The notes under the pieces are model-generated. The model ran no database searches. It was given only the letters and a program-made list of their open reading frames with translations, and had not been told where the DNA came from. The position numbers and the translations under genes were made by a program. Below are positions 9,450 to 18,608 of a stretch of 64,000 bases of DNA, one piece after another; the stretch's first letter is position 1, and every line of letters starts with the position of its first letter. Source of the DNA: Synechococcus sp. WH 8020 (lineage in GTDB: Bacteria > Cyanobacteriota > Cyanobacteriia > PCC-6307 > Cyanobiaceae); the NCBI RefSeq assembly GCF_001040845.1, contig NZ_CP011941.1, forward strand, positions 1,084,645-1,148,644, read 5' to 3'.

Positions 9450-10324
9450 GAGCTGGTGACCCGAGATTCACAACCGTGCAATCGGAGCAAACTCGCCAAA
9501 GTTGATCGCAATTGCGTACGCGGAACAATCGAATCCACGAATCCGTGGTCTTGCAGGTACTCGGCAGTCTGAAAATTATCCGGTAATTTTTCCCTCAAGG
9601 TCTGTTCAATCACGCGCCGCCCTGCAAAGCCAATCAGAGCTTTTGGCTCCGCCAAAATCAGATCTCCAAGCATCGCAAAACTTGCTGTGACGCCTCCGGT
9701 GGTGGGGTGAGTGAGCAATGGCATGTACAACACGCCCGCCTCGCGGTGACGTTCCAAAGCACCAGAAATCTTGGCCATCTGCATGAGGCTCAGCATGCCC
9801 TCCTGCATCCTCGCTCCACCGGATGCACACACAATCAGAAGTGGCAGCTTTTTAGCGGTCGCCTCTTCCACCAAGCGGGTGATCTTTTCACCAACCACCG
9901 AACCCATCGAACCGCCCATAAAACGGAAATCCATCACGGCAAGAGCCATAGGGATGCCCTCAACCTCACAGAGTCCAGTGATAACTCCGTCGCGAAGACC
10001 TGTGCTGGCTTGCGTTTCGCGCAGGCGGTCGGCATAGGCCCTGCGGTCTTTAAAACCCAATGGATCCGTGGGTTGAAGCTCTTGATCCATCGCCACGAAG
10101 CTGTTGGGATCCACCAACACCGCAATCCGCTCACTGCTATCGATGCGGTGGTGATACCCACAGTTGCTGCAAACACTGGCGTTGCTCAGCAGATCCTTGC
10201 GATACACCACCTGCCCACATTCCGGGCACTTGCTCCAAAGACCGTCCCCTTCATCGGGCTCTTGATTCACCTTGCCGACGTACTGACCCTTACGGCGGTC
10301 AGCGAACCAGTCGAACAAACTCAA
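9446..10324 (-). CDS. accD: Acetyl-CoA carboxylase carboxyltransferase subunit beta
   Basis: This 292-aa protein is the beta half of the carboxyltransferase that makes malonyl-CoA for fatty acid synthesis; it pairs with AccA. The N-terminal four-Cys zinc ribbon is intact (Cys 33, 36, 52, 55; CPECG and CSNCG). The crotonase-fold core includes [27 protein letters not shown] and [12 protein letters not shown]. The length matches cyanobacterial AccD. A small exported-protein gene is coupled downstream. Confidence 0.97.
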   Translation of the reverse strand: MSLFDWFADRRKGQYVGKVNQEPDEGDGLWSKCPECGQVVYRKDLLSNASVCSNCGYHHRIDSSERIAVLVDPNSFVAMDQELQPTDPLGFKDRRAYADRLRETQASTGLRDGVITGLCEVEGIPMALAVMDFRFMGGSMGSVVGEKITRLVEEATAKKLPLLIVCASGGARMQEGMLSLMQMAKISGALERHREAGVLYMPLLTHPTTGGVTASFAMLGDLILAEPKALIGFAGRRVIEQTLREKLPDNFQTAEYLQDHGFVDSIVPRTQLRSTLASLLRLHGCESRVTSS

Positions 10325-10520
10325 GGTTGATTACTCCTTAATGGCAACAGCAGATCTCAGTTGGCATTGGGGCTTTCGGTTTGTACGAGCGCCACATTGG
10401 GGAGATCCGAGAGTACGAATGATCAAGCCAAAGGCCTGAATCCTGTACCAATCCCCTCAGGCTAGGACAGGGATGTTGCAATCTCTCGGTGCAGCAGCCA
10501 GGGAGCTGATTTCTGTTCTT

Positions 10521-11360
10521 TTAAAGGCCACCAAACAGGCTGAACCATTGCTGGCCCCACCATTCAGGCCCACCGAGCCAGGTCAACCAAATCCCAAGGG
10601 CGATAAAAGGACCAAAGGGGAAGGGCTGTCTCGGCCCTAACCGTCCAGACACCCGTCCAATCGAGCCAAAGATTGCACCACTCAAAACGGCGATTGCCAA
10701 AGCAACCAAAACACCAACCAAGCCAAGCCAAGCTCCTGCAACAGCTGCCAATTTGGCGTCACCAAGTCCAAGAGCGGGTTGTCCAAGCATGCGCTCCGCA
10801 AGAGCGCTTAATCCTTCCAGCGCCAGCAATCCTGCTGATGCCGCCAACAAATGATTGAGAAGCATGGCACTGGCGTCTGGCCCAGGGATCACCAGAAAAA
10901 GAGCCCCGGTGAAGGCAAGGCCAAGCAACACCCCAATCCTGCAAAGAGGTTCGGGGAGCCAAAGATGGTCGATATCAATCAAGACCAATGGAAGTAGCAC
11001 GCTGATGAGAACAATTCCTGCCACCACATTGAGAAATGCCAGGCCTAATTGATCTGAAGCGGCGAGCAATCCATGGCCCCACAATGCGCTCAGCCAAAGG
11101 AGGGCGCTCAAAAGTTCCACCAATGGGTAACGGCTCGAAATGCCCTGATAGCAATCGCGACAACGTCCCTGAAGCCAGAGCCACCCCATCACCGGCACAT
11201 TGTCGTGCCAGCGCACGGCCTGCCCACACTTCGGGCAGTGGCTGCCGGGCCAAACCACTGATTCCCCGCGAGGCAATCGCCAGGCCACAACATTGGCAAA
11301 GCTCCCCACACAGGCTCCTGCCACCACAAGGCTCAGACCCAGGACACTGACACTGTTCAC
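10521..11360 (-). CDS. pilD: Prepilin peptidase / N-methyltransferase
   Basis: This 279-aa inner-membrane aspartyl protease cleaves type IV prepilin leaders and methylates the new N-terminus. The N-terminal cytoplasmic zinc site has two CxxC pairs (Cys 42, 45, 67, 70). The catalytic aspartates fit Asp129 in LVLIDID and Asp201 in the conserved GLGDAKL. About eight hydrophobic segments follow. It supports type IV pili or competence pseudopili; the pilin genes are not in this window. Confidence 0.93.
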   Translation of the reverse strand: MNSVSVLGLSLVVAGACVGSFANVVAWRLPRGESVVWPGSHCPKCGQAVRWHDNVPVMGWLWLQGRCRDCYQGISSRYPLVELLSALLWLSALWGHGLLAASDQLGLAFLNVVAGIVLISVLLPLVLIDIDHLWLPEPLCRIGVLLGLAFTGALFLVIPGPDASAMLLNHLLAASAGLLALEGLSALAERMLGQPALGLGDAKLAAVAGAWLGLVGVLVALAIAVLSGAIFGSIGRVSGRLGPRQPFPFGPFIALGIWLTWLGGPEWWGQQWFSLFGGL

Positions 11361-11596
11361 AGCCCTGACCCTCTTGGTCGCTCTCGCCAGCCACGCGGGC
11401 GCCGCAGTCGTCGACCGATCAGATCAATACTGATGAAATGTTCTTGAAGCAACAGTGTGGGGCTTTCGAATACAACCCTGCCCTCATCTAAATGCTCATT
11501 CACAACAACACCCATCGGTTCAAGCTGCTGCCCAGAGTCACTTAGGAAGCGAAAGTAGATCCGTCGTGCCAACGCGATCAGACGTCGACTATCCAC
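11357..11596 (-). CDS. Hypothetical protein coupled to pilD
   Basis: The C-terminal part (RIYFRFLSDSGQQLEPMG, then a basic tail RRLRRPRGWRERPRG) overlaps the pilD start by four bases, which suggests a real coupled gene. The frame is open up to ATG 11686, but that ATG sits in the loop of the prk terminator, so a start nearer GTG 11596 (79 aa) is more likely. No family was recognised. The start is uncertain. Confidence 0.5.
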   Translation of the reverse strand: MDSRRLIALARRIYFRFLSDSGQQLEPMGVVVNEHLDEGRVVFESPTLLLQEHFISIDLIGRRLRRPRGWRERPRGSGL

Positions 11597-11663
11597 TCTG
11601 TCCCAGCGCGGTGGAGGAGTTGATGATCGACTGGCACCTGCAATCTCAAAGGAGGGAGAGGAC

Positions 11664-11698
11664 AAAAAAAGGACCCACCTGATCATTCAGATGAGTCC
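11664..11698 (-). terminator. Rho-independent terminator of prk
   Basis: A 12-bp stem (11671-11682 with 11687-11698, ten pairs plus G-T type mismatches) closes a four-base loop. On the minus strand it is followed by seven T. It lies 40 bases after the prk stop codon. Confidence 0.88.
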
Positions 11699-11737
11699 AC
11701 GATAGATGTGATTGCTCGATGTGTTCGAGAGAAGCAA

Positions 11738-12640
11738 TCAGGAGACCTTGCTCTGCTCTTCAATCATGCGGTGAATGATGGGGGTCAAGATGAGTTCCAT
11801 CGCGAATCCCATCTTTCCGCCGTTCACAACAATGCTGGTGGGACTGCTCATGAAAGAGTCATGAATCATGCTCAGCAAATAGCTGAAATCAATTCCCCAC
11901 TTCTCACGAGCTCCCTTGCGGAAGTGAATGATGACGAAGCTTTCATCTGGGGTCGGGATGTTCCGACAGATGAATGGGTTTGAGGTATCAACCGTGGGCA
12001 CCCGCTGGAAATTGATGTCCGTGCGGCTGAATTGGGGACAGATGTGATTGATGTAATCCGGCATGCGGCGCAGGATCGTGTCAACGATCGCTTCGGCTGA
12101 GTAGCCACGCTCGGCATTGTCACGGTGAATTTTTTGAATCCACTCGAGATTGGTGATCGGAACAACACCCACCAGTAGATCGGCTAGAGAAGCCACGTCG
12201 TAGCCGTCTCCGACAACACCACCGTGAAGGCCTTCGTAGAACAACACGTCTGTGCCACCAGGAATGTCTTCCCAGGGGGTGAATTGGCCGGGTTCCAAGC
12301 TCACACCAAGGCGAGCATTGTGTTCAGCGGCCTCCTCTGGACTGTGGAGGTAGTAACGCTTCTGGCCTCCACCTGTTTCGCCATAGACGCGGAAGAGCTC
12401 TTCGAGCTTGTCGAAGAGGTTGGCTTCAGGACCGAAGTGGGAGAAATTCTCACCCTTCGCAAGCGATTCAGACATGGCGGTCTTCATCGCCATCCGCTCG
12501 AAGCGGTGGTAGCTATCGCCCTCCACTACTGCAGGAGTGATGTTCTCCCGAGCGAAGATGTGCTCAAAAGCCCTCTTGACAGTGCTTGTGCCTGCACCTG
12601 AGGAACCCGTGACAGCCACGACGGGGTGACGCTTCGACAT
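11738..12640 (-). CDS. prk: Phosphoribulokinase
   Basis: This 300-aa Calvin-cycle kinase phosphorylates ribulose-5-phosphate to the Rubisco substrate. The P-loop GSSGAGTSTVK lies at residues 12-22, followed by the VVEGDSYHR segment and VLFYEGLHGG. This is the shorter bacterial form: the P-loop shows no Cys pair of the kind that gives plant-type PRK its thioredoxin and CP12 control, so redox control by that route is doubtful. leuB lies upstream on the same strand, and a strong terminator follows. Confidence 0.93.
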   Translation of the reverse strand: MSKRHPVVAVTGSSGAGTSTVKRAFEHIFARENITPAVVEGDSYHRFERMAMKTAMSESLAKGENFSHFGPEANLFDKLEELFRVYGETGGGQKRYYLHSPEEAAEHNARLGVSLEPGQFTPWEDIPGGTDVLFYEGLHGGVVGDGYDVASLADLLVGVVPITNLEWIQKIHRDNAERGYSAEAIVDTILRRMPDYINHICPQFSRTDINFQRVPTVDTSNPFICRNIPTPDESFVIIHFRKGAREKWGIDFSYLLSMIHDSFMSSPTSIVVNGGKMGFAMELILTPIIHRMIEEQSKVS

Positions 12641-12714
12641 CGACGGAGGAGGAAATGGCCCGATGAGTTTGGCAGGTCAAAGGGCAAATTCCACATTTTT
12701 CCTGCCAGGTCGCA

Positions 12715-13788
12715 TCAGAGTGTCTTAAGAAGTTCCTCCCCCATCGCCTGACAGCCCAGAGCAGTACAGCCTTCAGACATCAAATCACCAGTACGGAATC
12801 CGGCTGCCAAAACACGATCAACAGCCCGTTCAAGATCGTCAGCAGCTGCATTTTGCTTGAGACCAGTCCGCAACATCATCGCTGCGGAGAGCACCATGGC
12901 CATCGGATTGGCCTTGTCTTGACCAGCGAGATCGGGGGCTGAGCCATGAACAGGTTCATAGAGACCTGGCCCCTCGCTTCCTAAAGAAGCTGAGGGAAGC
13001 ATGCCAATTGAGCCGGTGAGCATGGCCGAAATATCGCTGAGAATGTCTCCGAAAAGATTGCCGGTGAGCACCACATCGAACTGGCGAGGATCTCTCACCA
13101 GTTGCATCGCCGCATTGTCCACATAGAGGTGACTGACATCCACGGAGGCGTAGTCACTTTTCATTCCCTCCACGCGATCACGCCACAGTTGGCTGACGTC
13201 GAGCACATTGGCCTTATCCACCGAGCAGAGCTGACCGCGACGCTCTGCGGCGAGCTTGAACGCCACCCTCGCGATTCTGTCGATCTCAGAATCCGAGTAG
13301 GTCATGGTATTGAACGCACGCTCTTCACCATCAGCCTGCACCCGACCTTTCGGTTGACCGAAATAAATCCCGCCGGTGAGTTCCCTCACCACCATCAGAT
13401 CCACCCCTTCCACCACTTCAGGTCGCAGGCTGCTGGCACCAATCAGCGCTGGAACAATTTTGACTGGCCGGAGATTGGCGAAGAGTTCCATGCCCGAGCG
13501 CAGGGCTAGCAAGCCACTTTCAGGCCGTTGCTCCCGGGGCAACGAATCAAATCGAGGGCTCCCAATCGCTGCAAGCAAAACGGCATCGGCAGCCTTACAC
13601 GCTTCAAGGGTGCTCGCCGGTAACGGCTCACCGGTGGCATCGATGGCAGAGCCACCGATCGGCGCTTCACTGAATTCGAGCGAGAAACCATGACGCGAAG
13701 ACACGGCTTCAAGGAGCTGCTTCGCCACGGCAGTGATCTCTGGACCAATGCCGTCACCCGGAAGCAAAACAACGCGATGCTGTGGCAT
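12715..13788 (-). CDS. leuB: 3-isopropylmalate dehydrogenase
   Basis: This 357-aa enzyme oxidatively decarboxylates 3-isopropylmalate in leucine synthesis. Family marks are VVLLPGDGIGPEI at the N-terminus, the substrate-binding LRPVKI arginine, VVRELTGGIYFG, the lysine in SVDKANVL, and the metal-binding VVLTGNLFGDILSD. All expected residues are present. It is the last of a same-strand run with lpxD and proB upstream, with a 28-base gap to lpxD. Confidence 0.97.
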   Translation of the reverse strand: MPQHRVVLLPGDGIGPEITAVAKQLLEAVSSRHGFSLEFSEAPIGGSAIDATGEPLPASTLEACKAADAVLLAAIGSPRFDSLPREQRPESGLLALRSGMELFANLRPVKIVPALIGASSLRPEVVEGVDLMVVRELTGGIYFGQPKGRVQADGEERAFNTMTYSDSEIDRIARVAFKLAAERRGQLCSVDKANVLDVSQLWRDRVEGMKSDYASVDVSHLYVDNAAMQLVRDPRQFDVVLTGNLFGDILSDISAMLTGSIGMLPSASLGSEGPGLYEPVHGSAPDLAGQDKANPMAMVLSAAMMLRTGLKQNAAADDLERAVDRVLAAGFRTGDLMSEGCTALGCQAMGEELLKTL

Positions 13789-13816
13789 TGGTTCTCAGAG
13801 GGATGAACCTGCGAGG

Positions 13817-14857
13817 TTACTGAGCGGCTTTCTTCAGTTCACGGATCTGTTTCGCCATCTCAGGCAATTTGCTGAATGCTGCCGAACATCGCAGCCAAAG
13901 CCTGTTGGGAATCGCTGGATAGCCACTCACCACTTCACCAGACTCCACCTCACCATGAATCCCGCTCTTTGAACTCGCAATCGCACGATCACCGATGACC
14001 GCTCGGTTGGCCACACCAACCTGTCCAGCCAAAATCACCCCATTACCGAGGCGAGCACCCCCCGCAATCCCCACCTGCGAAGCCAAGGCACAGCCTCGTC
14101 CGGTGACAACGCCATGGCCGATTTGGACAAGATTATCGATCTTGGTTCCCGCCCCGATTCTGGTTTCACCAACGGATGGGCGATCAATCGTGCTTCCGCA
14201 ACCCACTTCAACACCCTCCTCCAGGACCACCAGACCCGTTTGAGGCATTTTTCGCCATCCCTTAGCAGTGGGAACAAATCCAAACCCCTCGGAGCCCACC
14301 ACGGCGTTGGAGTGAACCACGCAATGGCTGGCTAAACGCACTCCGGGATGAAGCACTGCATTCGCATGCAATTCGCAGAACTGACCAACCTTCACATCGC
14401 CGTAAATCACCACGCCAGCGTGAATGGTGCTGTTGGCACAGATGCGTGTGTCGTCACCGATGCAAACGTGAGGTCCTATCGAAACGCCAGCATCAATTTG
14501 AACCCTGTCACCGATCACCGCTGAAGGATGAATGGTTGCTTGTGTTCTGGGCCGAGGATGCAAACACTCGAGCGCTTCTGCAAAGGCCAAACGGGGATCA
14601 CGCATGACAGCCCAAGCCAAGCCGCGCTGCTTAGCCATGGCCTTGAGGTCATCCTGATTGGGAATCAAAACAGCGCCGACATGGCTGGTTTCCAGGCTCT
14701 GCATCAGAGCGTTGCCCTTTTCAAGAAAGCTGAGTTGATCGGCACCGGCTCTTTCCAAAGATGCTGCACCACGGAGCTCAGGATTGCTGCTGAGCTGATG
14801 CTCCAGCAGACCTGCCTCTCCGTCCTGAAGGACGGCGATTAACTGGCTGAAACGCAT
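13817..14857 (-). CDS. lpxD: UDP-3-O-acylglucosamine N-acyltransferase
   Basis: This 346-aa enzyme adds the second acyl chain in lipid A synthesis. An N-terminal uridine-binding domain precedes a left-handed beta-helix built from hexapeptides such as [12 protein letters not shown] and IGAGTK, with the catalytic-His segment [11 protein letters not shown]. The start was set at ATG 14857, which leaves a four-base gap to the proB stop. The longer frame to 14902 would overlap proB by 41 bases. Confidence 0.94.
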   Translation of the reverse strand: MRFSQLIAVLQDGEAGLLEHQLSSNPELRGAASLERAGADQLSFLEKGNALMQSLETSHVGAVLIPNQDDLKAMAKQRGLAWAVMRDPRLAFAEALECLHPRPRTQATIHPSAVIGDRVQIDAGVSIGPHVCIGDDTRICANSTIHAGVVIYGDVKVGQFCELHANAVLHPGVRLASHCVVHSNAVVGSEGFGFVPTAKGWRKMPQTGLVVLEEGVEVGCGSTIDRPSVGETRIGAGTKIDNLVQIGHGVVTGRGCALASQVGIAGGARLGNGVILAGQVGVANRAVIGDRAIASSKSGIHGEVESGEVVSGYPAIPNRLWLRCSAAFSKLPEMAKQIRELKKAAQ

Positions 14858-14861
14858 GGAT

Positions 14862-15977
14862 TCAGGGGTCTGGTGGGCGGATCGTAGGCGTGCTGAGGAC
14901 AAGCACGTCGCGATGAACCACCACAGGTGAGCTCCCTTGCCGGTCAGTGCGCGCCGGCTCTTTCACAAGACTTCGAAGGGTCTCACTACTGAGAGAGCTC
15001 AGGCCACGGGCCACTTCATGGCCTTCCTGATCAAGAATCCGAACAGGTTGGTTGGCCTGGAACTCCCCCTTTAAATCTGTGATCCCAACCAACAGCAAGG
15101 AGGCGCCTTTGTTGCAGAGCGCCTTGCAGGCGCCGCCATCGATTTGCAGGCTGCCCTGAGGTTGCAACGCATGGGCCAGCCAGCTTTTTCGAAGGCCAAG
15201 GGGCTGGGGATGGGGATGAAAGACCGTGCCTCCGCGCCCGCCCGCCAACATGGTTTCAAGCATGCGCTGATCACGACCATCCGCCAGATGCACGGTGATT
15301 CCGCTCGCGGTGGCGATCCGAGCGGCCGCGAGCTTGGTGGTCATCCCGCCGGTTCCCCAACGGCCTCCATCTCCTGCGCCCTGTTCGAGGGCCTGGAGTT
15401 CTGCTGGGTGATGCACGTCCGAAATCGGCCGAGCCGATGCATCACTGCGCGGATCAGCGGAATACAGGCGGTCGATATCGGTCAAAAGAATCAGATCGTC
15501 CGCATCAATCGCTGCTGCCACTAAGGCTGAGAGCGTGTCGTTGTCGCCAAAACGCAACTCCGCAGAAGACACCGTGTCGTTTTCATTGATCACGGGTAAA
15601 ACCTTCCATTCGATCAACTGATGCAGGGTTGCGGAGGCGTTGTGATAGCTCCGACTGTCGGCCAGGTCCGATCGGGTGAGAAGCACCTGCGCTACAGGGA
15701 TCCCATGGACTGCCATCGCATCTTCGTACAGAGCCATCAGATGGCCTTGACCGATCGCCGCAGCAGCTTGAAGACCGCTCAAGGTTGAAGGCCTGGCCTT
15801 CAGGCCAAGGCGCTGACATCCGAGGCCAACAGCCCCACTCGTGACTAAGACCACCCGGTCGCCTCGATGGAGACATTGGGCGAGGTTCAGACACAGAGCT
15901 GAGATCGCATCAGCAGTGCTGCGACTTTCCGTGCTGCGCAGCAAACTGGTCCCCACCTTCACCACCCGCAGGCTCAT
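14862..15977 (-). CDS. proB: Glutamate 5-kinase
   Basis: This 371-aa kinase begins proline synthesis. The amino-acid-kinase fold opens with [10 protein letters not shown], followed by [12 protein letters not shown], the INENDTVS motif and [13 protein letters not shown]-terminal PUA domain spans about the last 100 residues. The start at ATG 15977 overlaps the yqeG stop by four bases, so these two are coupled. The longer frame upstream adds 22 residues with no family match. Confidence 0.96.
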   Translation of the reverse strand: MSLRVVKVGTSLLRSTESRSTADAISALCLNLAQCLHRGDRVVLVTSGAVGLGCQRLGLKARPSTLSGLQAAAAIGQGHLMALYEDAMAVHGIPVAQVLLTRSDLADSRSYHNASATLHQLIEWKVLPVINENDTVSSAELRFGDNDTLSALVAAAIDADDLILLTDIDRLYSADPRSDASARPISDVHHPAELQALEQGAGDGGRWGTGGMTTKLAAARIATASGITVHLADGRDQRMLETMLAGGRGGTVFHPHPQPLGLRKSWLAHALQPQGSLQIDGGACKALCNKGASLLLVGITDLKGEFQANQPVRILDQEGHEVARGLSSLSSETLRSLVKEPARTDRQGSSPVVVHRDVLVLSTPTIRPPDP

Positions 15978-16486
15978 GCGAGGCCTGCTCCAAGCCAGCG
16001 GGCGAGTTGCCGCTCCAACACCTGAACACGATCGTGATGACAAGGTGTTCCGTCTTCTTTGAGGGGTCTCACCAAAACGGTATAGAGACCCAGTCGGTTT
16101 CCGGCAAGAACATCCGTAAACACGCGATCGCCCACCATGGCGATTTGCTCCGGTTTGAGATCTAGGGTCTCAATGACACGTCGGATCGCTCCGCGACGGG
16201 GTTTGGCAGCTGAGCTGGTAAATCCAATCCCAAGCTGATCAGCCACAGCCCCAATCCGCTGGCGGGAGGGATTGTTACTGATCAAGTGGAGGTGAGTATG
16301 GCGTTGAGCAGATTGGGCCCAGCGAAGAACCGAGGCAGGCAACTCAACATCGCGTCCTGGAAGCAGGGTGCGATCAACGTCAAGTAAAAGAACCTTGATG
16401 CCTCTGCCAAGTAAGGGCTCCAAGGGGAGATTGGCCAGGGTTAAGCCCGGATCCCAATCAGGTCGCAGCCAATCACGACGCATCAC
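15974..16486 (-). CDS. YqeG-family HAD IIIA phosphatase
   Basis: This 170-aa HAD-superfamily protein carries motif I as LLLDVDRTLLPG, with both aspartates present. Motif II is in HLISNNPS and the C-terminal motif is MVGDRVFTDVLAGNRLG. YqeG homologues dephosphorylate phosphatidylglycerophosphate in plants and cyanobacteria (PGPP1 type), which is family knowledge rather than proof here. A phosphatidyltransferase of the PgsA type at 24457-25005 would make its substrate. The gene overlaps both neighbours by four bases. Confidence 0.88.
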   Translation of the reverse strand: MMRRDWLRPDWDPGLTLANLPLEPLLGRGIKVLLLDVDRTLLPGRDVELPASVLRWAQSAQRHTHLHLISNNPSRQRIGAVADQLGIGFTSSAAKPRRGAIRRVIETLDLKPEQIAMVGDRVFTDVLAGNRLGLYTVLVRPLKEDGTPCHHDRVQVLERQLARWLGAGLA

Positions 16487-17028
16487 TCAGATAGCTCACG
16501 CTCATCAAGCTCAGCCTCGATTCGAGGTTGAATTTGGTCAAACTCATCCCCTTCCACCAAAACAGCAGCACCATCATCCATTCGGGCCACAACAAAAAAG
16601 GGATCTAAGGGGATGTAAAGCCCATATTCCAATTCATCAACCAAAAAGCTCACCAGCAATTCATAGGTCTCCGATTCATCGTCACCCGCCTCATCCTCAT
16701 CGAGATCTTCAGGATCGGGCTCATCGAGCTCACCATTCACCGTGAGTGTTACCGCGGAGCGCACGAGGGTGAGGTCATGCTCTTGGAGAACCACATCAGC
16801 AACCGAAAGAATCGGTTCATTGCTTGTGATGCTGTCAATGAGCTCAGGCTCCTCTCCATCCTTCAACCGAAACAGGCAGACCGGAGTGTCGACAGGAGTG
16901 AGTAACGCGTAATCCTGACCATCGAGGGGGATGAGCTGCTCAAGAAAACAAAGAAGATCACGCCCTTCACTGTCTTTCACCAGCAGAGTTGGCACGTCTC
17001 CGCTGTTGTTCGGGCCGCTAGAACTCAT
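16483..17028 (-). CDS. DUF3727 domain protein
   Basis: This acidic 181-aa protein has two similar beta-rich halves, each with a short D-x-x-G-R-like strand set (VKDSEGRDLLCFLEQLIPLDGQDYALL and a related later LVDELEYGLYIPLDPFFVVAR). The segment EPDPEDLDEDEAGDDESE between them is a charged linker. The family is widespread in cyanobacteria and plastids; function is unknown. It is coupled by a four-base overlap to yqeG. Confidence 0.75.
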   Translation of the reverse strand: MSSSGPNNSGDVPTLLVKDSEGRDLLCFLEQLIPLDGQDYALLTPVDTPVCLFRLKDGEEPELIDSITSNEPILSVADVVLQEHDLTLVRSAVTLTVNGELDEPDPEDLDEDEAGDDESETYELLVSFLVDELEYGLYIPLDPFFVVARMDDGAAVLVEGDEFDQIQPRIEAELDERELSE

Positions 17029-17047
17029 TGCTCAGGAATCAGTCCCT

Positions 17048-17524
17048 TCAGGATCCTTCATTGCCGACCGTCTCGCTAGCAGACGGGGTCGCCATGTCGA
17101 CCAGTTCAGGCTCTGGCCCATCAGCGATCCATTGCTCAAGGAGGAGTGAAGCGGCAGCACTATCGAGTCTGCCGCTGCGATCACCTTGTAAGCCATGACG
17201 TTCGGCCGCGGCCCAACTACTGCTGTGTTCATTGACGAGCGCAAGAGGCAGCTTTAAAGCCATGGCCAAGCGCTGGCCATAGCGCTGGCAATGGGCCGCT
17301 TGCTCTGTGAATTGACCCGCTGCGTCCAGAGGTAAGCCCACAACCAGGCCTTGCACTCGACGGGTCAGGCAAACCTGTTCCAAATGCCCAAGATCTTGCT
17401 TAAACGCCCTGCGTAAAAGTGCGGGGAGTGGACTCACGGTGATTCCTAACGCATCACAACCAGCCAGCCCAATGCGCTTTCGCCCCACATCAAGGCTCAA
17501 CATGGAACGGGGAGATGGGCTCAT
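17048..17524 (-). CDS. ruvX: Holliday-junction resolvase-like RuvX/YqgF
   Basis: This 158-aa RNase H-fold protein opens with LSLDVGRKRIGLAGCD, carrying the catalytic Asp. VVGLPLD and LVNEHSSS follow with the usual acidic residues, and a final D-A-A-S helix (RLDSAAASLLLEQW) supplies the last carboxylate. YqgF acts in pre-16S rRNA 5' processing in E. coli and may process Holliday junctions. It ends 19 bases before the DUF3727 start in the same operon-like run. Confidence 0.93.
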   Translation of the reverse strand: MSPSPRSMLSLDVGRKRIGLAGCDALGITVSPLPALLRRAFKQDLGHLEQVCLTRRVQGLVVGLPLDAAGQFTEQAAHCQRYGQRLAMALKLPLALVNEHSSSWAAAERHGLQGDRSGRLDSAAASLLLEQWIADGPEPELVDMATPSASETVGNEGS

Positions 17525-17526
17525 GA

Positions 17527-18591
17527 TCAGCGATCTCGTCCCAGTGTTGGCGTCGGCAAGGGGGGCTGCTGCGGCTGGAGACGACCCAGCATCGATTCGA
17601 GGGGACGAAGACCACTGAGCTCTCGGCTGCCAAGTTTGCGCCAGAGGCTGCGGCCGAGGACGAGCTGGGTGTGCTGCAACTGGAATCCAGAGCGCTGAAC
17701 GATGGTCTGGAGACGGTCATCCTCCCCATCGACCAGAAGTTCAGGGGCTGGCTGAAGCCGGGCCAAGCGCTTCAAGGCAGGGGGTAGGGCCTCCGTGAGG
17801 CGCTCATCCCAGGCCAAACCACGCAACAGCTCAAGCCTTGGTGTGGCAAAGCCAGAGGGTCTTGCAACCAATCCTGCAAGAACTTGATTTTGATCGGAGT
17901 CGATCTGCTCTAAGAGTCCGCACCCCTTGGAACCTTGATCCACCAGGTCTTGCCATTGGCGATCAAGAAGTTGCCGATGGTGCGTCGAACAACAGGCTTG
18001 CTCGAGAGCCAGCAGTTGTCTTGCAGTGCTGTTGTCGAGAGGGCGCCAACGACAGTTAGGCGGCAGTTCAGAGATGGATGCGCCTGAGAGGGAGGAAGGG
18101 TCGACCCGCCAAATCCCAAGCCTCCTCAGCGGTTGAAATCCCAGTTCTCGGGACAGATCGAGCTGATCTTGATCGTTGCTATCGCAACTGATCAACCAAC
18201 TCTGTGAACGGGCGACTCCATCGCTGAGCGCCTCATGCAGCAACTGCCTGATCACCGAAATTCTGCTGGTGCATCTTGGCTCTACCCGTTCCTCGAGTTC
18301 GAGCTGCCAGCAGCTACGACGACGATTCAGAGACCGCAAAACCACCAGGGAGAGCAATTGGTCAGCTCTTGTTTCGTCTTGCTCCAGAGCAACGAGCACT
18401 CTCAGCTTGCGGAGAAGCCAGCTCTGGAGAATCATCGCCTGCGGTTGATCGGCCCATTGGTTCGATGAACTGACCTCAGCAGACGTCAATAGCAGACGCA
18501 AGTTGGCTGCGCTAAGAGCTTCCACCCGTAGAGAGCTGCCGGATGCTTGATCCACATCGCGTCCGCCGTAGGTCTTTAATGTATCGCTCAC
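17527..18591 (-). CDS. Hypothetical protein, weak acyltransferase-like features
   Basis: This 354-aa protein has no transmembrane segments. Its middle portion (LEQACCSTHHRQLLDRQW, then VLAGLVARPSG) and the C-terminal PELLVDGEDDRLQTIVQRSGFQLQHTQ loosely resemble the GNAT fold, but the acetyl-CoA loop (Q/RxxGxG/A) is not evident. It lies two bases upstream of ruvX on the same strand and is Leu/Arg-rich. I would keep it as conserved hypothetical. Confidence 0.6.
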   Translation of the reverse strand: MSDTLKTYGGRDVDQASGSSLRVEALSAANLRLLLTSAEVSSSNQWADQPQAMILQSWLLRKLRVLVALEQDETRADQLLSLVVLRSLNRRRSCWQLELEERVEPRCTSRISVIRQLLHEALSDGVARSQSWLISCDSNDQDQLDLSRELGFQPLRRLGIWRVDPSSLSGASISELPPNCRWRPLDNSTARQLLALEQACCSTHHRQLLDRQWQDLVDQGSKGCGLLEQIDSDQNQVLAGLVARPSGFATPRLELLRGLAWDERLTEALPPALKRLARLQPAPELLVDGEDDRLQTIVQRSGFQLQHTQLVLGRSLWRKLGSRELSGLRPLESMLGRLQPQQPPLPTPTLGRDR

Positions 18592-18608
18592 TTCGAGCAG
18601 CCGAGGAT

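Noticed and set aside
12670-12707. 7-bp inverted repeat TGGCAGG/CCTGCCA between leuB and prk
   Set aside because: The loop is 24 bases and no T-run follows, so it is not a terminator; too short to call a regulator site.
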